Assembly (NCBI RefSeq): GCF_014650115.1
Contig: NZ_BMUI01000012.1
Coordinates: 124,001 to 188,000 of the forward strand
Origin: Streptomyces olivaceoviridis
GTDB taxonomy: Bacteria > Actinomycetota > Actinomycetes > Streptomycetales > Streptomycetaceae
Length of the DNA: 64,000 bases
Reading direction: 5' to 3'
A program made the position numbers and the translations under genes. A model generated the notes under the pieces. It did not search any database and had not been told where the DNA came from. It was given only the letters and a program-made list of their open reading frames with translations. Numbering within the stretch: the first letter of the stretch is position 1; every line of letters starts with the position of its first letter. Shown in pieces: positions 16,923 through 25,795 of this stretch.

Positions 16923-17993
16923 TCAGCCCCCTCGCTGATCCGTCGTGAACGTCAGCACCGAGGCGCCCGTGGGGGTCTGTACGGCGGTGCGCAGGGTGAT
17001 GTCCGCGGCGGTCGCGAGGGCGCGGAAATCGTCGAGGGTGCGTTCCCGGCCGCCCGCGGTCAGCAGCATCCGCAGATCCATCGCGGTCGCCCACGGCAGC
17101 TTCACGCCGTCCTCCTTCAGCCGTTCGATCACCACGACATGGCCGTGCGGCGCGGCGGCCGTGGCACAGCGGTCGAGGATCTGCGCGGCCCGGCGGTCGT
17201 TCCAGTCGTGCAGGACGAAGGAGAGGACGTAGGCGTCGGCGCCGGAGGGCAGGGGGTCGAAGAACGTGCCGGGGACCACCGCGCAGCGGTCGGTGAGGCC
17301 GGCGTCGGCCAGCCGGCGGCGGGCGTTCTCGGCGGTGCCGGGGAGTTCGACCAGGGTGCCGCGCAGATCGCGGTGCGCGTCGAGGATGCGGGTGAGCAGC
17401 TTCCCCGTTCCCCCGCCCACGTCGACCACATGGCCGACGCCGCTCCAGTCGTACGCGTCCGCTGCCGCCTCCACGTTCGCCAGGTGCGTCTCCATGAGGG
17501 CGTCGAAGGACGCGGCTCGTGCGGGATCGGCGGCGAGGTCTTCCCAGAAGGACGCGCCGAACCGCTCCGGGTAGGCCGGTTCGCCGGTGCGGACCGTCGT
17601 GAGCAGGCCGCTGAGCGCCAGGTCGGAGCGGCCCATGCCGCCGTCGAGGTCCAGCCATGCACGGGTGCGCGCGGGATGGTCGTCCCTCAGGACGGACCCG
17701 AGGTCGGTGAGGGCGTAGCGGCCCGGCTCCGGCTCTTCGAGGAGACCGCTGGCCGCCAGGTGGTCCAGGAGCCTGCGCAGGGCGTCGGCGTCGCTCCGGG
17801 TGCGTTCGGCCAGGGCGTCGGCCGTGGTGACGCCCTCCGCGATGAGGTCGGCCACCCCGAGGGTGGCCGCGGCGCGGATGGCGTACGGCGTGACCAGGTC
17901 GGTGAGTGCCGCGAGGCGTGCCACCGCGGGGTCGCCCGGGGTGGCGGAAGGAACCGGTGTCCGCGTCGTGCGCGCCGAGGTCGTCGTGCTCAT
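16923..17993 (-). CDS. O-methyltransferase (Methyltransf_2 family), copy 1
   Basis: 356 residues. An N-terminal winged-helix dimerisation domain (about residues 25-110: LTDLVTPYAIRAAATLGVADL) is followed by the SAM domain with VVDVGGGTGKLL and VLHDWNDRRAAQIL, the classic plant/actinobacterial small-molecule O-methyltransferase pattern with the catalytic His in LHDW. It is paralogous to the enzyme at 19305-20324. Its start overlaps the stop of the upstream methyltransferase (ATGA). Likely methylates a phenolic or enolic hydroxyl of the cluster product. Confidence 0.9.
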   Translation of the reverse strand: MSTTTSARTTRTPVPSATPGDPAVARLAALTDLVTPYAIRAAATLGVADLIAEGVTTADALAERTRSDADALRRLLDHLAASGLLEEPEPGRYALTDLGSVLRDDHPARTRAWLDLDGGMGRSDLALSGLLTTVRTGEPAYPERFGASFWEDLAADPARAASFDALMETHLANVEAAADAYDWSGVGHVVDVGGGTGKLLTRILDAHRDLRGTLVELPGTAENARRRLADAGLTDRCAVVPGTFFDPLPSGADAYVLSFVLHDWNDRRAAQILDRCATAAAPHGHVVVIERLKEDGVKLPWATAMDLRMLLTAGGRERTLDDFRALATAADITLRTAVQTPTGASVLTFTTDQRGG

Positions 17994-18622
17994 GCGTTCG
18001 CTCCGTCGCTGGTGGTGGTCCGGGTCAGTACGCAGGCGTACGCGGGCAGGCTCATCGCGTCCGTCTGGAGGTGGAACGGCAGCAGGGGGCCGACCGTGAA
18101 CCCGAAGCGGGCGAACTCGTCGGCCAGGCCCCGCGCGGTGAGTGGCTTGAACGGGAAGCTGTCCACGCGGCTGCCCCTGAGGTAGAGGCAGCCGCCCGGA
18201 CGCAGGACACGGGCGGTCTCGCCGGCGTACATCGCCCGGTCCTCCCCGCCGAGGTGGTGGAAGCAGCCGCGGTCCACGACGACGTCGAAGGTCCCGTCGG
18301 GGAACGGCAGGTCGCGCACGTCGGCCTGCCGGAAGGCGGGTGCGGTGCCCTCGGGGGCTTCCTCCGCGGCGCGGGCCCTGGCCAGGGTGAGGGCCTCCTC
18401 GCTGAGGTCGATGCCGGTGACCCGGTATCCGGCGCCGGCCAGGGCGATGGCGTCCCAGCCGGTGCCGCAGCCGATGTCGAGGGCGGTGCGTCCGGCGCCC
18501 GGCCCGCGGGCTGCCAGGAATCCGACGAGTTCGGCGGAGGGGTGGCTGAGTTCCCAGTAGGTGTGGTGGTCGCCATTGCGGTAACTGCGGTTCCAGTCGA
18601 GCGCGGTGGTGGGCGTCGTCAT
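17990..18622 (-). CDS. Class I SAM-dependent methyltransferase
   Basis: 210 residues from ATG 18622. Motif I is ALDIGCGTGWDAIALAGAG, motif II VTGIDLSEEAL, and VVDRGCFHHLGGEDR resembles thiopurine/tellurite-resistance-type small methyltransferases. Substrate unknown. It is coupled by ATGA overlap to the O-methyltransferase downstream and lies 74 bp after the GyrI-like gene. A detoxification role or a tailoring step are both possible. Confidence 0.83.
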   Translation of the reverse strand: MTTPTTALDWNRSYRNGDHHTYWELSHPSAELVGFLAARGPGAGRTALDIGCGTGWDAIALAGAGYRVTGIDLSEEALTLARARAAEEAPEGTAPAFRQADVRDLPFPDGTFDVVVDRGCFHHLGGEDRAMYAGETARVLRPGGCLYLRGSRVDSFPFKPLTARGLADEFARFGFTVGPLLPFHLQTDAMSLPAYACVLTRTTTSDGANA

Positions 18623-18696
18623 GGTGGCGCTCCGTCCGGGGTCGGGTACGGGAACAGTTCGTCGGCCCCGTCCCACCGCACCCGGAACCGTGCGCG

Positions 18697-19260
18697 TCAG
18701 GGCCGGGCGGGTGCGGACGCGGTCAGGGTGATGTAGGTGTCGGTGATCACGGGTGTTTCCCCGGCCAGGGCCGGGCTGCACGCGTAGACGTGGTAGCGGG
18801 GCCAGGCGGGGACGAGCGAGGTGGGGTGCGGGCCGGCGGCCGGGGGCAGGGGTGCGGCCGGTGCGGGCCGCCCGTCCTGCCCGGCGGTGGGCCTGTGGTG
18901 GAGGAACGGTCCGTGGCCCATGACGCTTTCCATCCTGGCCCCGGGCACCTGCGCGAGGTCGTCGGCGGTCACCTCCGCCGCGAGCCTGGAGGACGGGATG
19001 GACAGGCAGGCGTCGAAGCGGCGCGACGTGCCCGCGTCGTAGTGGACTTCGATCGCTTTGGTCTCCCTGGTCGCGAGGCCGCAGGAGAAGACCAGAGCGG
19101 TCAGCCGGCGCCACGTGTCCCTCCACGTGTCCGCTCCCCCCGGGTTCCTGAGGCTGAGAACGAGCAGGGGCTGGGCGCGTACCACCGTCCAGTGAGGGAC
19201 GTTGGAGGCGCCCGGCTCCATGGGCCGGTCGGGGGAACGAAGGAGTGTCGCGTTCTGCAC
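18697..19260 (-). CDS. GyrI-like (effector-binding domain) protein, copy 1
   Basis: 187 residues. The region LLVLSLRNPGG, then TWRRLTALVFSCGL and RRFDACLSIP, aligns by eye with the GyrI-like proteins at 21781-22413 and the C-terminal domain of the AraC protein at 22574-23452. No DNA-binding domain. In the CC-1065 and yatakemycin clusters, stand-alone GyrI-like proteins hydrolyse the cyclopropane warhead and protect the producer. This copy is more divergent, so a binding (sequestration) role is equally possible. A GTG at 19260 was chosen; the ribosome site is weak. Confidence 0.68.
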   Translation of the reverse strand: MQNATLLRSPDRPMEPGASNVPHWTVVRAQPLLVLSLRNPGGADTWRDTWRRLTALVFSCGLATRETKAIEVHYDAGTSRRFDACLSIPSSRLAAEVTADDLAQVPGARMESVMGHGPFLHHRPTAGQDGRPAPAAPLPPAAGPHPTSLVPAWPRYHVYACSPALAGETPVITDTYITLTASAPARP

Positions 19261-19304
19261 TGGAGGTCCCGTCGGTGTCGCTGCCGGCAGTTGTGGGCAC
19301 GACC

Positions 19305-20324
19305 CTATGCGTCGGCTGTGAACTCCAGCAGGCAGTATCCGGACGGCGTGGGGTGGACGGTCCGCAGGGTGAGCCCGGCCGTGCGGCCCAGCGTGCGGAA
19401 TTCGTCCTCCGTGCGCTCCTTCCCGCCCAGCAGGGCCATGTACAGGTCGAGGGAAGGCACCAGTCGCGGGGCTCCGCGCAGGAATTCGGCGACGACGACG
19501 CGGCCGGCCGGGCGGGCGGCGTCGGCGCAGCGGCGCAGGATGTCGGCGGCACCTTCGTCTCCCCAGCCCATCACGGTCGACTTGACGAGGTAGAGGTCGG
19601 CACCGCGCGGCAGCGGTTCGAACATGGATCCGGCGACGGCCGTGGCCCGGTCGGCGACGCCCGCCTTGGCGAACCGCTCGGTGGCCGTGCTCACGGCGCG
19701 GGCGTCGTCGACGAGGGTTCCCCGCAGGCGCGGGTGCGCTTGCAGGAGGCCGGTCAGGAGCGCGCCGCTGCCGCCGGCGATGTCGGCGACGTGGCCGACC
19801 GTCGTCCAGTCGTAGGCCTGGAGGATCTCCGGCAGGGTCCAGGCGGTGAGTGTCGCCATCAGTTCGTCGTAGGCGGCGCCGCGGCGGGCGTCGCTGTTGA
19901 GGTGTTCGAAGAAGGACCGGCCGAAGGTGGGTGTGTAGGCGTCCTGCCCGGTGCGGACCGCGGTCAGGAGCGCACTGAGACCGATGTCGTACTGGCCCAT
20001 GCCGCCCTCGATGTCGAGCCAGGGGTGGACGGTCATGGGGTGGTCGCGGCGCAGCCGTTGGGAGAGTTCGGTGTTGCGGTACCGGCCGGGGCCGTCCTGT
20101 TCGAACACGCCGCGGGCCGCGAGGTGTTCGAGGAGGCGGCCCACGGTGTCGGGGGCGGCGTCGGTGTGCCGGGCGAGGTCCGCGACGGGCACGGTGGCGT
20201 CGCCGATGTGGTCGGCGAGCCTGAGGGTGGCCGCCACCCGCATGGCCCAGGGCGTCACCAGGTCCGTGAGGACGCCGAGTTGTTGTGCGACGTCTGTCGT
20301 CGTGGTGGTGGAACTCGCACTCAC
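19305..20324 (-). CDS. O-methyltransferase (Methyltransf_2 family), copy 2
   Basis: 339 residues from GTG 20324 behind AAAGGAG. Same architecture as the copy at 16923-17993: winged helix (LTDLVTPWAMRVAATLRLAD), then SAM domain with VADIAGGSGALL. The usual catalytic His of LHDW is replaced here: the corresponding segment reads VKSTVMGWGDEGAADIL, so the base may be missing and catalysis could be altered. Two such enzymes suggest two distinct methyl groups on the product, or a catalytic and a non-catalytic pair. Confidence 0.87.
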   Translation of the reverse strand: MSASSTTTTTDVAQQLGVLTDLVTPWAMRVAATLRLADHIGDATVPVADLARHTDAAPDTVGRLLEHLAARGVFEQDGPGRYRNTELSQRLRRDHPMTVHPWLDIEGGMGQYDIGLSALLTAVRTGQDAYTPTFGRSFFEHLNSDARRGAAYDELMATLTAWTLPEILQAYDWTTVGHVADIAGGSGALLTGLLQAHPRLRGTLVDDARAVSTATERFAKAGVADRATAVAGSMFEPLPRGADLYLVKSTVMGWGDEGAADILRRCADAARPAGRVVVAEFLRGAPRLVPSLDLYMALLGGKERTEDEFRTLGRTAGLTLRTVHPTPSGYCLLEFTADA

Positions 20325-20377
20325 GTGTGCTCCTTTGCTCACGGTGATGTCGTCGTGCGCGGTCCGCGCGTCGCGGT

Positions 20378-21571
20378 TCACTGCCCGCCGCCCGCGGGTG
20401 TCAGCAGGTGCAGCAGCCGTGTCTCGTGGGCGATGACGTCGTGCACGGCGTCGTGCAGGGCGGTCGCCAGGTCCTGGCGCAGCTCCGGGACGGCGGCGAC
20501 GGCCTCCTCGCGCAGGACGGGCAGGCGCGCGGCGACGGCTGACGCCTCCACGTGGCGCTCGGGGGTGCCGGAGAGGATGTGTTCCTCGCGTGCGCGGTGC
20601 GCGTCGGCGAGATCGCCGAGTGCCGTGCCGGCGGGCAGCAGGGTCGCGATCAGGTGCTGCCAGGCGGCGGCGGCGGCCGCGGCGAGGGGGATCGCGTCGG
20701 TGAGCCGCGGATCGTCGAGGAGCGTGGCCGCCTCGTCGAGGAACGCGTGGAACATGCTCCGGAACCCGTCGCCTCCGGTACCGGCGAGGTGGAGGTCGAT
20801 GAAGGCCTGGACGAGTGTGTCGGTGACGGCCTCGGGCGTGGCCGAGTCGCGGACGGTGGCGACGAGGCGTTCGGCGAGCATGTGCAGGCCCTGGACGCCG
20901 AGGGCGGCGTTGGCCGGCTCCAGGCCGGCGCGGGCGGCGGCGGCCAGGGCGGAGCGGATCCGGTCCTCGGCGGGCGGGACAGCCCGGTCCCACGGGGCGC
21001 GCAGCAGGGCGTGCCGGGGCGGGAAGGGCTGGTGCCGGGAGGCGCGGGCGGCGGCCAGTTCCTCCGGGGCGAGTGTGCACGGCCGGGCGGGGCGGTCGGA
21101 GATCCTGAGCCAGCCGCTCTCCTCGTCGGCGCCGAGGACCACGAGGCAGTGGCCGCCGAAATGGTGTTCGGCGCTGAGGTACGACAGGTAGTGCATGTCG
21201 GCGTAGACGATCGCGATGCCGTGTGCGTCCAGTTCCGCCGCGAGTTGGTCACTGGCCGCGCGCGGGTCGGTGGTGGTGGCGATGTCGAGTTCCAGGCCGA
21301 CGCCGGTGGCCATGCGGCGGGTGAAGAGCGGGAAGGGGTCGTTGCGGGTGGCGAGGAACGGTGGCATGCCGGGGGCTTTGGGGACGTACATGAATCCGAT
21401 GCCGCCGCCGAGGCCGAGCAGCATCTCCTCGCTGATGTCGAGGCCGTGGGCGTGCAGGGCCTTGCGGAACGCGGAGGTTTCGCAGTGGGCGCCGCCGAAG
21501 AGCGGCGGCCTGAGCTTCCTGCCTGGCGGGGCCTGTCGTTCCTTGCCGCCGGTGGCCGGGGCCGTCGCCAT
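20378..21571 (-). CDS. BtrH-like acyltransferase (BtrH_N + DUF4872), copy 1
   Basis: 397 residues from ATG 21571, with GAGGAG five bases upstream. The N-terminal domain has the papain-like nucleophile region FGGAHCETSAF (Cys30) and the distal HFGGHCLVVLG block with the probable catalytic His; the rest is the helical DUF4872-type domain. BtrH in butirosin moves an acyl chain from a carrier protein to an amine, forming an amide. A second copy is at 38309-39472. No acyl carrier protein gene is visible in the window, so the acyl donor is uncertain (carrier elsewhere, or CoA/AMP ester from the PaaK-like ligase). Confidence 0.85.
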   Translation of the reverse strand: MATAPATGGKERQAPPGRKLRPPLFGGAHCETSAFRKALHAHGLDISEEMLLGLGGGIGFMYVPKAPGMPPFLATRNDPFPLFTRRMATGVGLELDIATTTDPRAASDQLAAELDAHGIAIVYADMHYLSYLSAEHHFGGHCLVVLGADEESGWLRISDRPARPCTLAPEELAAARASRHQPFPPRHALLRAPWDRAVPPAEDRIRSALAAAARAGLEPANAALGVQGLHMLAERLVATVRDSATPEAVTDTLVQAFIDLHLAGTGGDGFRSMFHAFLDEAATLLDDPRLTDAIPLAAAAAAAWQHLIATLLPAGTALGDLADAHRAREEHILSGTPERHVEASAVAARLPVLREEAVAAVPELRQDLATALHDAVHDVIAHETRLLHLLTPAGGGQ

Positions 21572-21780
21572 GCCGGCTCCTCTCCCCTGATCGGTGCGGC
21601 CGCTGGTGGGCTGCGTCACGGATCCGAGAGTTTTCCAGCGGTGGTGGCGGTCGCCCAGGGACGGCGGTCCGGTTCTGCGTGAGGGTCACCTGGAACCGTG
21701 CGACGGTGTCCGGGAGTTGACCCGCTTGCTCATACGGCCGGGTGCGGGTGCCGCCGCGGGTGAGGCGGTTGCCGGTCCTG

Positions 21781-22413
21781 TCAGGCGACGGGGAGATGGA
21801 TGTCGATGCGGGCGTCGTCGTCCGGGGCGGCGCCGAGGCCGGAACGGTAGATCTCGTAGAACGGCGGGTTCAGGCAGGGGGCGACGACGCCCTGCTGCTG
21901 GAAGGCGGTGGTGTCCAGGGCACGCCGATAGGTCTCGGACAGGGTGCCGAAGCGACCGCGGTGGGTGGTGCGCCAGCACCATACGGGGCCGAGGGTCTCG
22001 TACCGGACGGGAAGTTCGCTGTCGGCCGGCAGCGGGAGCCGGCGCAGGCCGGCTTCGGGAACGGCGACGCAGGCGTCGTAACGGAGGGATTCGGCCGGGA
22101 CGTACGCGGGATCGTCGTAGACGACTCCGACGAGTTGTACGCCCTGGGTCAGGCCGCAGGAGTCCGTGTAGTCGATGAGATTGCGCCAAGTCCGCGCGAG
22201 TGTACGGAAGGTGCCCGAGTGACGGAGGGAAATGACCGGCAGCGGGCCGAACTCGACAAACGTGAAGATGCGCTGTCCGGACGTCAGCACGGTGTCGCGT
22301 GCGGGCGTCGCTCCTGTCTCGGTGACGTGTCTTCCGGCCATGTCCCCTGCCTTCGCGAGGTCGTCCGGGATACCTGAGCGGTATCCGTGCACTGCCTGAC
22401 TGTATTCCCGCAC
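21781..22413 (-). CDS. GyrI-like (effector-binding domain) protein, copy 2
   Basis: About 210 residues. Core: LPVISLRHSGTFRTLARTW, then DSCGLTQGVQLVGVVYDD and RYDACVAVP, then a late FYEIYRSG motif with a Glu placed like the catalytic or ligand-binding Glu of the SOUL/GyrI family. No helix-turn-helix. It is divergent from the AraC gene 160 bp away that carries a related domain. Probable role: binding or hydrolysing the reactive cluster product. Start GTG 22413 has only a weak AAGG; a later ATG at 22341 is possible. Confidence 0.72.
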   Translation of the reverse strand: MREYSQAVHGYRSGIPDDLAKAGDMAGRHVTETGATPARDTVLTSGQRIFTFVEFGPLPVISLRHSGTFRTLARTWRNLIDYTDSCGLTQGVQLVGVVYDDPAYVPAESLRYDACVAVPEAGLRRLPLPADSELPVRYETLGPVWCWRTTHRGRFGTLSETYRRALDTTAFQQQGVVAPCLNPPFYEIYRSGLGAAPDDDARIDIHLPVA

Positions 22414-22430
22414 TTGGCCTTGGAACGACT

Positions 22431-22458
22431 TTGACGCTATTCCGTCATGTGGCAGGAT
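22431..22458 (+). promoter_or_regulatory. Predicted housekeeping-type promoter for the AraC gene
   Basis: TTGACG at 22431-22436 and CAGGAT at 22453-22458, 16 nt apart, match the Streptomyces main sigma-factor consensus (TTGACR, TAGRRT) in all but one position of the -10. It points at the AraC/GyrI gene and lies in the intergenic space shared with the divergent GyrI-like gene. Confidence 0.5.
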
Positions 22459-22573
22459 CCGCCCTCAAGTGACTGCGCGGGCCGCCCTCTCTTCGGGGTG
22501 GCGCCGCTCATTCCGGATACGGGGGCTCCGAGTGCCGGAATATCTGCCTGGCGTGGGCACAGGTCGTGGTGGC

Positions 22574-23452
22574 ATGCGTGTGACGACGGTGGCGCTTCAT
22601 GACAGCAGAGTGCTGTCCGCCATTCCGCACATCGTCGCCAGGCTGCGCGACGCCTCGTCCAACGTGGACATTGATGTCATCGCGAAACAGGTGCACACGG
22701 CTCCGCACTACTTCCGGAAGATCTTCCGGGACACCACCGGCGAGTCGGTGCAGCGGTACGTGCGCCGGTACCGTCTGGAACTGGCGGCCTACCGGCTGGT
22801 GTTCACGAGCTGGCCGGTGCACGAGGTGGCCGCCCGGTGCGGCTATTCGGCGCACGCGCCGTTCACGCGGGCGGTCCGTGAGGCCTTCGGGAGCACGCCG
22901 GCCGAACTGCGGCGCCGGGAGCCGAGCGCGCCCTGGCCGACGTCCGGGCCGGGCTGCTCCGGCCTGGTCGAGGTGGACAGCGGCAGTCGCGTGGTGGCCT
23001 TCCTGCGGCACTTCGGCAGTCATGCGTCACTGGCCGGCCGCTGGCGGCAGATGCGGGACTGGCTGGAGGTCCACGGCTACGAGCCGGATGCCCAGCAACC
23101 GGTGGAGATCACCCACGACGACCCGGAGCTCTACCAGGACGCGTCGATCCGCTTCGACGTGGGCACGGTGGTGCCGCTGGCCTTCGTGCCGTCGGACGGC
23201 ATCGGGCTCCAGGTGGTTCCCGCGCAACGGCGGTTGCAGATCACGCATACGGGTCCCGTGCAGCTGATCCCCTACACGTTCATGCATCTGGCGGTCAGCG
23301 CGGTGATGCTGGGGCTGTACGACGGGGACCGGCCGCCGATGCCGTATCTGGTGGAGTACGAGCGGATTCCGTGGTGCCGGCCGGAGGTCAGGACGCTGGC
23401 GTGGGTGAGCCTGCCGCTGGGGCCCGCGCAGGCGGCGCCCGCGCGGGCCTGA
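22574..23452 (+). CDS. AraC-family regulator with C-terminal GyrI-like effector domain
   Basis: 292 residues from ATG 22574. Residues 15-115 hold two helix-turn-helix motifs in the N-terminal AraC arrangement (VDIDVIAKQVHTAPHYFRK and PVHEVAARCGYSAHAPFTRA); residues 130-285 form a GyrI-like effector domain (VVAFLRHFGSHASLAGRWRQ). This is the MarA/Rob-type fusion that senses a small molecule and activates nearby genes. The effector domain matches the two stand-alone GyrI-like proteins of the cluster, so it probably senses the cluster product. It is divergent from copy 2 and convergent with the monooxygenase, with a 19-bp gap. Confidence 0.87.
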   Translation: MRVTTVALHDSRVLSAIPHIVARLRDASSNVDIDVIAKQVHTAPHYFRKIFRDTTGESVQRYVRRYRLELAAYRLVFTSWPVHEVAARCGYSAHAPFTRAVREAFGSTPAELRRREPSAPWPTSGPGCSGLVEVDSGSRVVAFLRHFGSHASLAGRWRQMRDWLEVHGYEPDAQQPVEITHDDPELYQDASIRFDVGTVVPLAFVPSDGIGLQVVPAQRRLQITHTGPVQLIPYTFMHLAVSAVMLGLYDGDRPPMPYLVEYERIPWCRPEVRTLAWVSLPLGPAQAAPARA

Positions 23453-23471
23453 GGGGTGGCGCACGCCCCGG

Positions 23472-24758
23472 TCAGCCGCCCGCTTCGGCGGCCATACGGC
23501 GCTTCACGGGGGGCATGCGGTCGATCATGCGGAAGGTGGCGCGGGTCAGCGCCCGGCTGACGGCGTTCTCGGCGAGGGAACGCTCCAGATTCTTCTTCGA
23601 CTTCAGGACCGCGTCCGCGGCGTAGGCGCGCATCGCCGACTCGTACCGGCCCACGGCCTGTTCGAGCCGCTCGTCGTCGCGGGCGGCGGCGGCCAGGTGC
23701 CGGGTGAGCAGTTCGGCGTCGCGCAGGGCCATGTTGCCGCCCATCCCGCCGAGCGGGGTCGCGCAGTGCGCGGCGTCGCCGAGGAGGGTGATCCGGGACG
23801 GCTGCCAGGCGGGCACGGACTCGGCGGTCCGCACCGACAGTGCGGTGAGGGTGTCCGGGTCGGCGTCGGCGACCACGCGGCGCAGCAACGGGTGCCAGTC
23901 GTCGACCAGGCTCCGCACTGCCGGGGCCAGTCGCTCGGGACCGAGCGAGGTCCGCGCCGGCAGGCCCAGGCGCTCGGGTGTGGCCGTGATCGCCCACATC
24001 AGGTAGTCGGTGTCGGTGTCGAAGAGCAGGTCGCCGCCGGCGGCGGGCAGGCCGAGTGCCTTGCTCGGCCTGGTGCGGTACTCGTGCGTGGCGGCGAACA
24101 TCCGGGAGCCGTGGGGGCCCATCACGATGTGTGCGGACGCCAGCAGCGGCGGGTGGATCCAGCCGCGGAGCCGTTCGTCGAGGGGCAGCTTCCCGGCCAC
24201 GCCCATCGCTCCGGTGTCCGACACGCGCACCTGGGGCAGCCGCTGGGTACGCACCCGTGACCGGCAGCCGTCGGCGCCGACCAGGATGTCGCCTTCGGCC
24301 GTGGACCCGTCCGCGAAGCAGGCGATGACGCGGCCGTCGCCGCGCTCCTCGTACCGCTCGTACCGGCGGCCGAAGCTGACCGCGTCCTCCAGGCCGCGCA
24401 GCAGGAGGTGACGGAGCGTCACCCGGCACACGGACCGGTGGTTGCGCAGCGGGTCCTGGTCGCTGGGCCCCTCCAGGCTGAGCAAGGGGCTCAGGCGGTG
24501 GTCGGTGAAGCACAGGCCCCGGCCGCCGCTGCCGCTCGTCTCCAGGAACAACTCGAACAACTCGTCGCTCAGGCAGGCGCGCAGCGCGCGGGTCCCGAAC
24601 GGGTTGACGTGGATGCGGAATCCCTGCGAGCGGTCGACGGGGGTGACATCACGTTCGAACACCTCCACGTCGACGCCCTGTCCGCGCAGTCCCTGCGCGA
24701 GGGTCAGTCCGGCGAGACCCGCGCCGATCACCAGTACCTTGAACGCCTTCCGCGGCAT
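23472..24758 (-). CDS. FAD-dependent monooxygenase (PHBH-type)
   Basis: 428 residues from ATG 24758 behind AAGGAG. FAD motifs: VLVIGAGLAGLTLAQGLRGQ at the N-terminus, GADGCRSRVR in the middle (DG motif) and ITLLGDAAHCATPLGGMGG later on. Class A flavin hydroxylases use NADPH and O2 to hydroxylate aromatic rings or oxidise phenols. In this cluster it probably oxidises an indole or phenol unit. It is divergent from alkD copy 1 (230 bp). Confidence 0.9.
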   Translation of the reverse strand: MPRKAFKVLVIGAGLAGLTLAQGLRGQGVDVEVFERDVTPVDRSQGFRIHVNPFGTRALRACLSDELFELFLETSGSGGRGLCFTDHRLSPLLSLEGPSDQDPLRNHRSVCRVTLRHLLLRGLEDAVSFGRRYERYEERGDGRVIACFADGSTAEGDILVGADGCRSRVRTQRLPQVRVSDTGAMGVAGKLPLDERLRGWIHPPLLASAHIVMGPHGSRMFAATHEYRTRPSKALGLPAAGGDLLFDTDTDYLMWAITATPERLGLPARTSLGPERLAPAVRSLVDDWHPLLRRVVADADPDTLTALSVRTAESVPAWQPSRITLLGDAAHCATPLGGMGGNMALRDAELLTRHLAAAARDDERLEQAVGRYESAMRAYAADAVLKSKKNLERSLAENAVSRALTRATFRMIDRMPPVKRRMAAEAGG

Positions 24759-24888
24759 CGGGTTCTCCTTCGGCTCGTGGGCTCCCGGCGTGGCCGGTCC
24801 GATCTGCGAAATGGTTCGTACGGTCTTGCACAAGATGTGGCCGTGCGGCGCGTGGGCGGAAGCCGGGGCGGCGAGGATCTGCGCGACG

Positions 24889-24924
24889 GTCAACTACGAG
24901 TGCGCCTACGGCGGCGAAGTTGAC
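24889..24924. promoter_or_regulatory. Inverted repeat between monooxygenase and alkD genes
   Basis: Seven-bp arms GTCAACT (24889-24895) and AGTTGAC (24918-24924) are exact inverted repeats separated by 22 nt in the divergent intergenic region. A 10-bp palindrome CTTGCACAAG lies at 24825-24834. Either could be an operator for a regulator of both genes. No binding protein is assigned. Confidence 0.3.
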
Positions 24925-24973
24925 CAACCGCTCCTTCGCGGGGGTCCCGGCGGCACGTGCGGGCGTCCTGCGC

Positions 24974-24979
24974 TAGCGT
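24974..24979 (+). promoter_or_regulatory. Predicted -10 box of a leaderless alkD transcript
   Basis: TAGCGT ends 8 nt before the alkD ATG at 24988 and no ribosome-binding site is present. This spacing puts the transcript start at or next to the ATG, as is common in Streptomyces leaderless genes. No good -35 box is evident. Confidence 0.45.
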
Positions 24980-24987
24980 CCGCCGTC

Positions 24988-25683
24988 ATGACGATCGTTT
25001 CGCTCAACGAATTACGGGCCGAGTTGCGGGATCTCGCGGAACCGGCCGTGCGGGCACAGCAGGAGCGGGTGCTCAGCCGTGCGGAGGACGACGAACTGCT
25101 CGGCGTGCGCGTGCCGGTGCTGCGCAAGCTGGCGCGTGCCTACCGCGGCCTGTCCCTCGACGACGTGGACGTACTGCTGCGCAGCCGTGTCCACGAGGAG
25201 CGCTTCGCCGGGCTGCTGGTCCTGGCCGAGCAGGTGCGCACGGCGCGCGGCGCGGACCGCAAGGCGCTGGTGGACTTCTATCTGGCGCGTACCGAGTGCG
25301 TGGACAACTGGGACCTGGTCGACGGCTCCGCGCACGTCGTGCTCGGGCCGTGGCTGCTGGAGGGGGACCTGCGGGTCCTGGACGAACTCGCCGCGTCCTC
25401 CTGGCTGTGGGACCGGCGGATCGCGGTGCTGGCCACGCTGGCGCTGATCCGCGAGGGACGCTTCGAACCGACGTTCCACCTGGTGCTGACGTTGCGCGAG
25501 GACCCGGAACCGCTGATCCACAAGGCGCTCGGCTGGATGCTGCGGGAGATCGGCCGCCGGGACGAACCGCTCATGGTGGCCTTCCTCGACCGGCACCTCG
25601 GCGAGCTGCCGCGCATCACCGTGCGCTATGCGACGGAGCGGCTGGCGCCGGCCGAACGGGCCCGGTTCGTCAAGGCGCGATAG
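24988..25683 (+). CDS. AlkD-family DNA glycosylase (DNA alkylation repair), copy 1
   Basis: 231 residues, an all-helical HEAT-like repeat protein. The active-site block VDNWDLVDGSA (about residues 105-115) keeps the catalytic Asp and the Trp of AlkD, and the later LALIREGRF and LHKALGWMLREIG segments are conserved too. AlkD removes bulky N3/N7-alkylated purines without base flipping; homologues in yatakemycin and CC-1065 clusters confer self-resistance. It stands alone on the plus strand, separately promoted, convergent with the exporter. A general-repair AlkD is possible, but location and the second copy argue for self-protection. Confidence 0.9.
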   Translation: MTIVSLNELRAELRDLAEPAVRAQQERVLSRAEDDELLGVRVPVLRKLARAYRGLSLDDVDVLLRSRVHEERFAGLLVLAEQVRTARGADRKALVDFYLARTECVDNWDLVDGSAHVVLGPWLLEGDLRVLDELAASSWLWDRRIAVLATLALIREGRFEPTFHLVLTLREDPEPLIHKALGWMLREIGRRDEPLMVAFLDRHLGELPRITVRYATERLAPAERARFVKAR

Positions 25684-25795
25684 GGCGGGAACGGGCGACG
25701 GGGCCGGGACAGCCCCCGGCAGCGGCCCGGAACGTACCCCTGCGCCGGCCCTCGGGGGGCCGACGCGGGGGACGCCGCAGCGGACCGGCGCCGGG

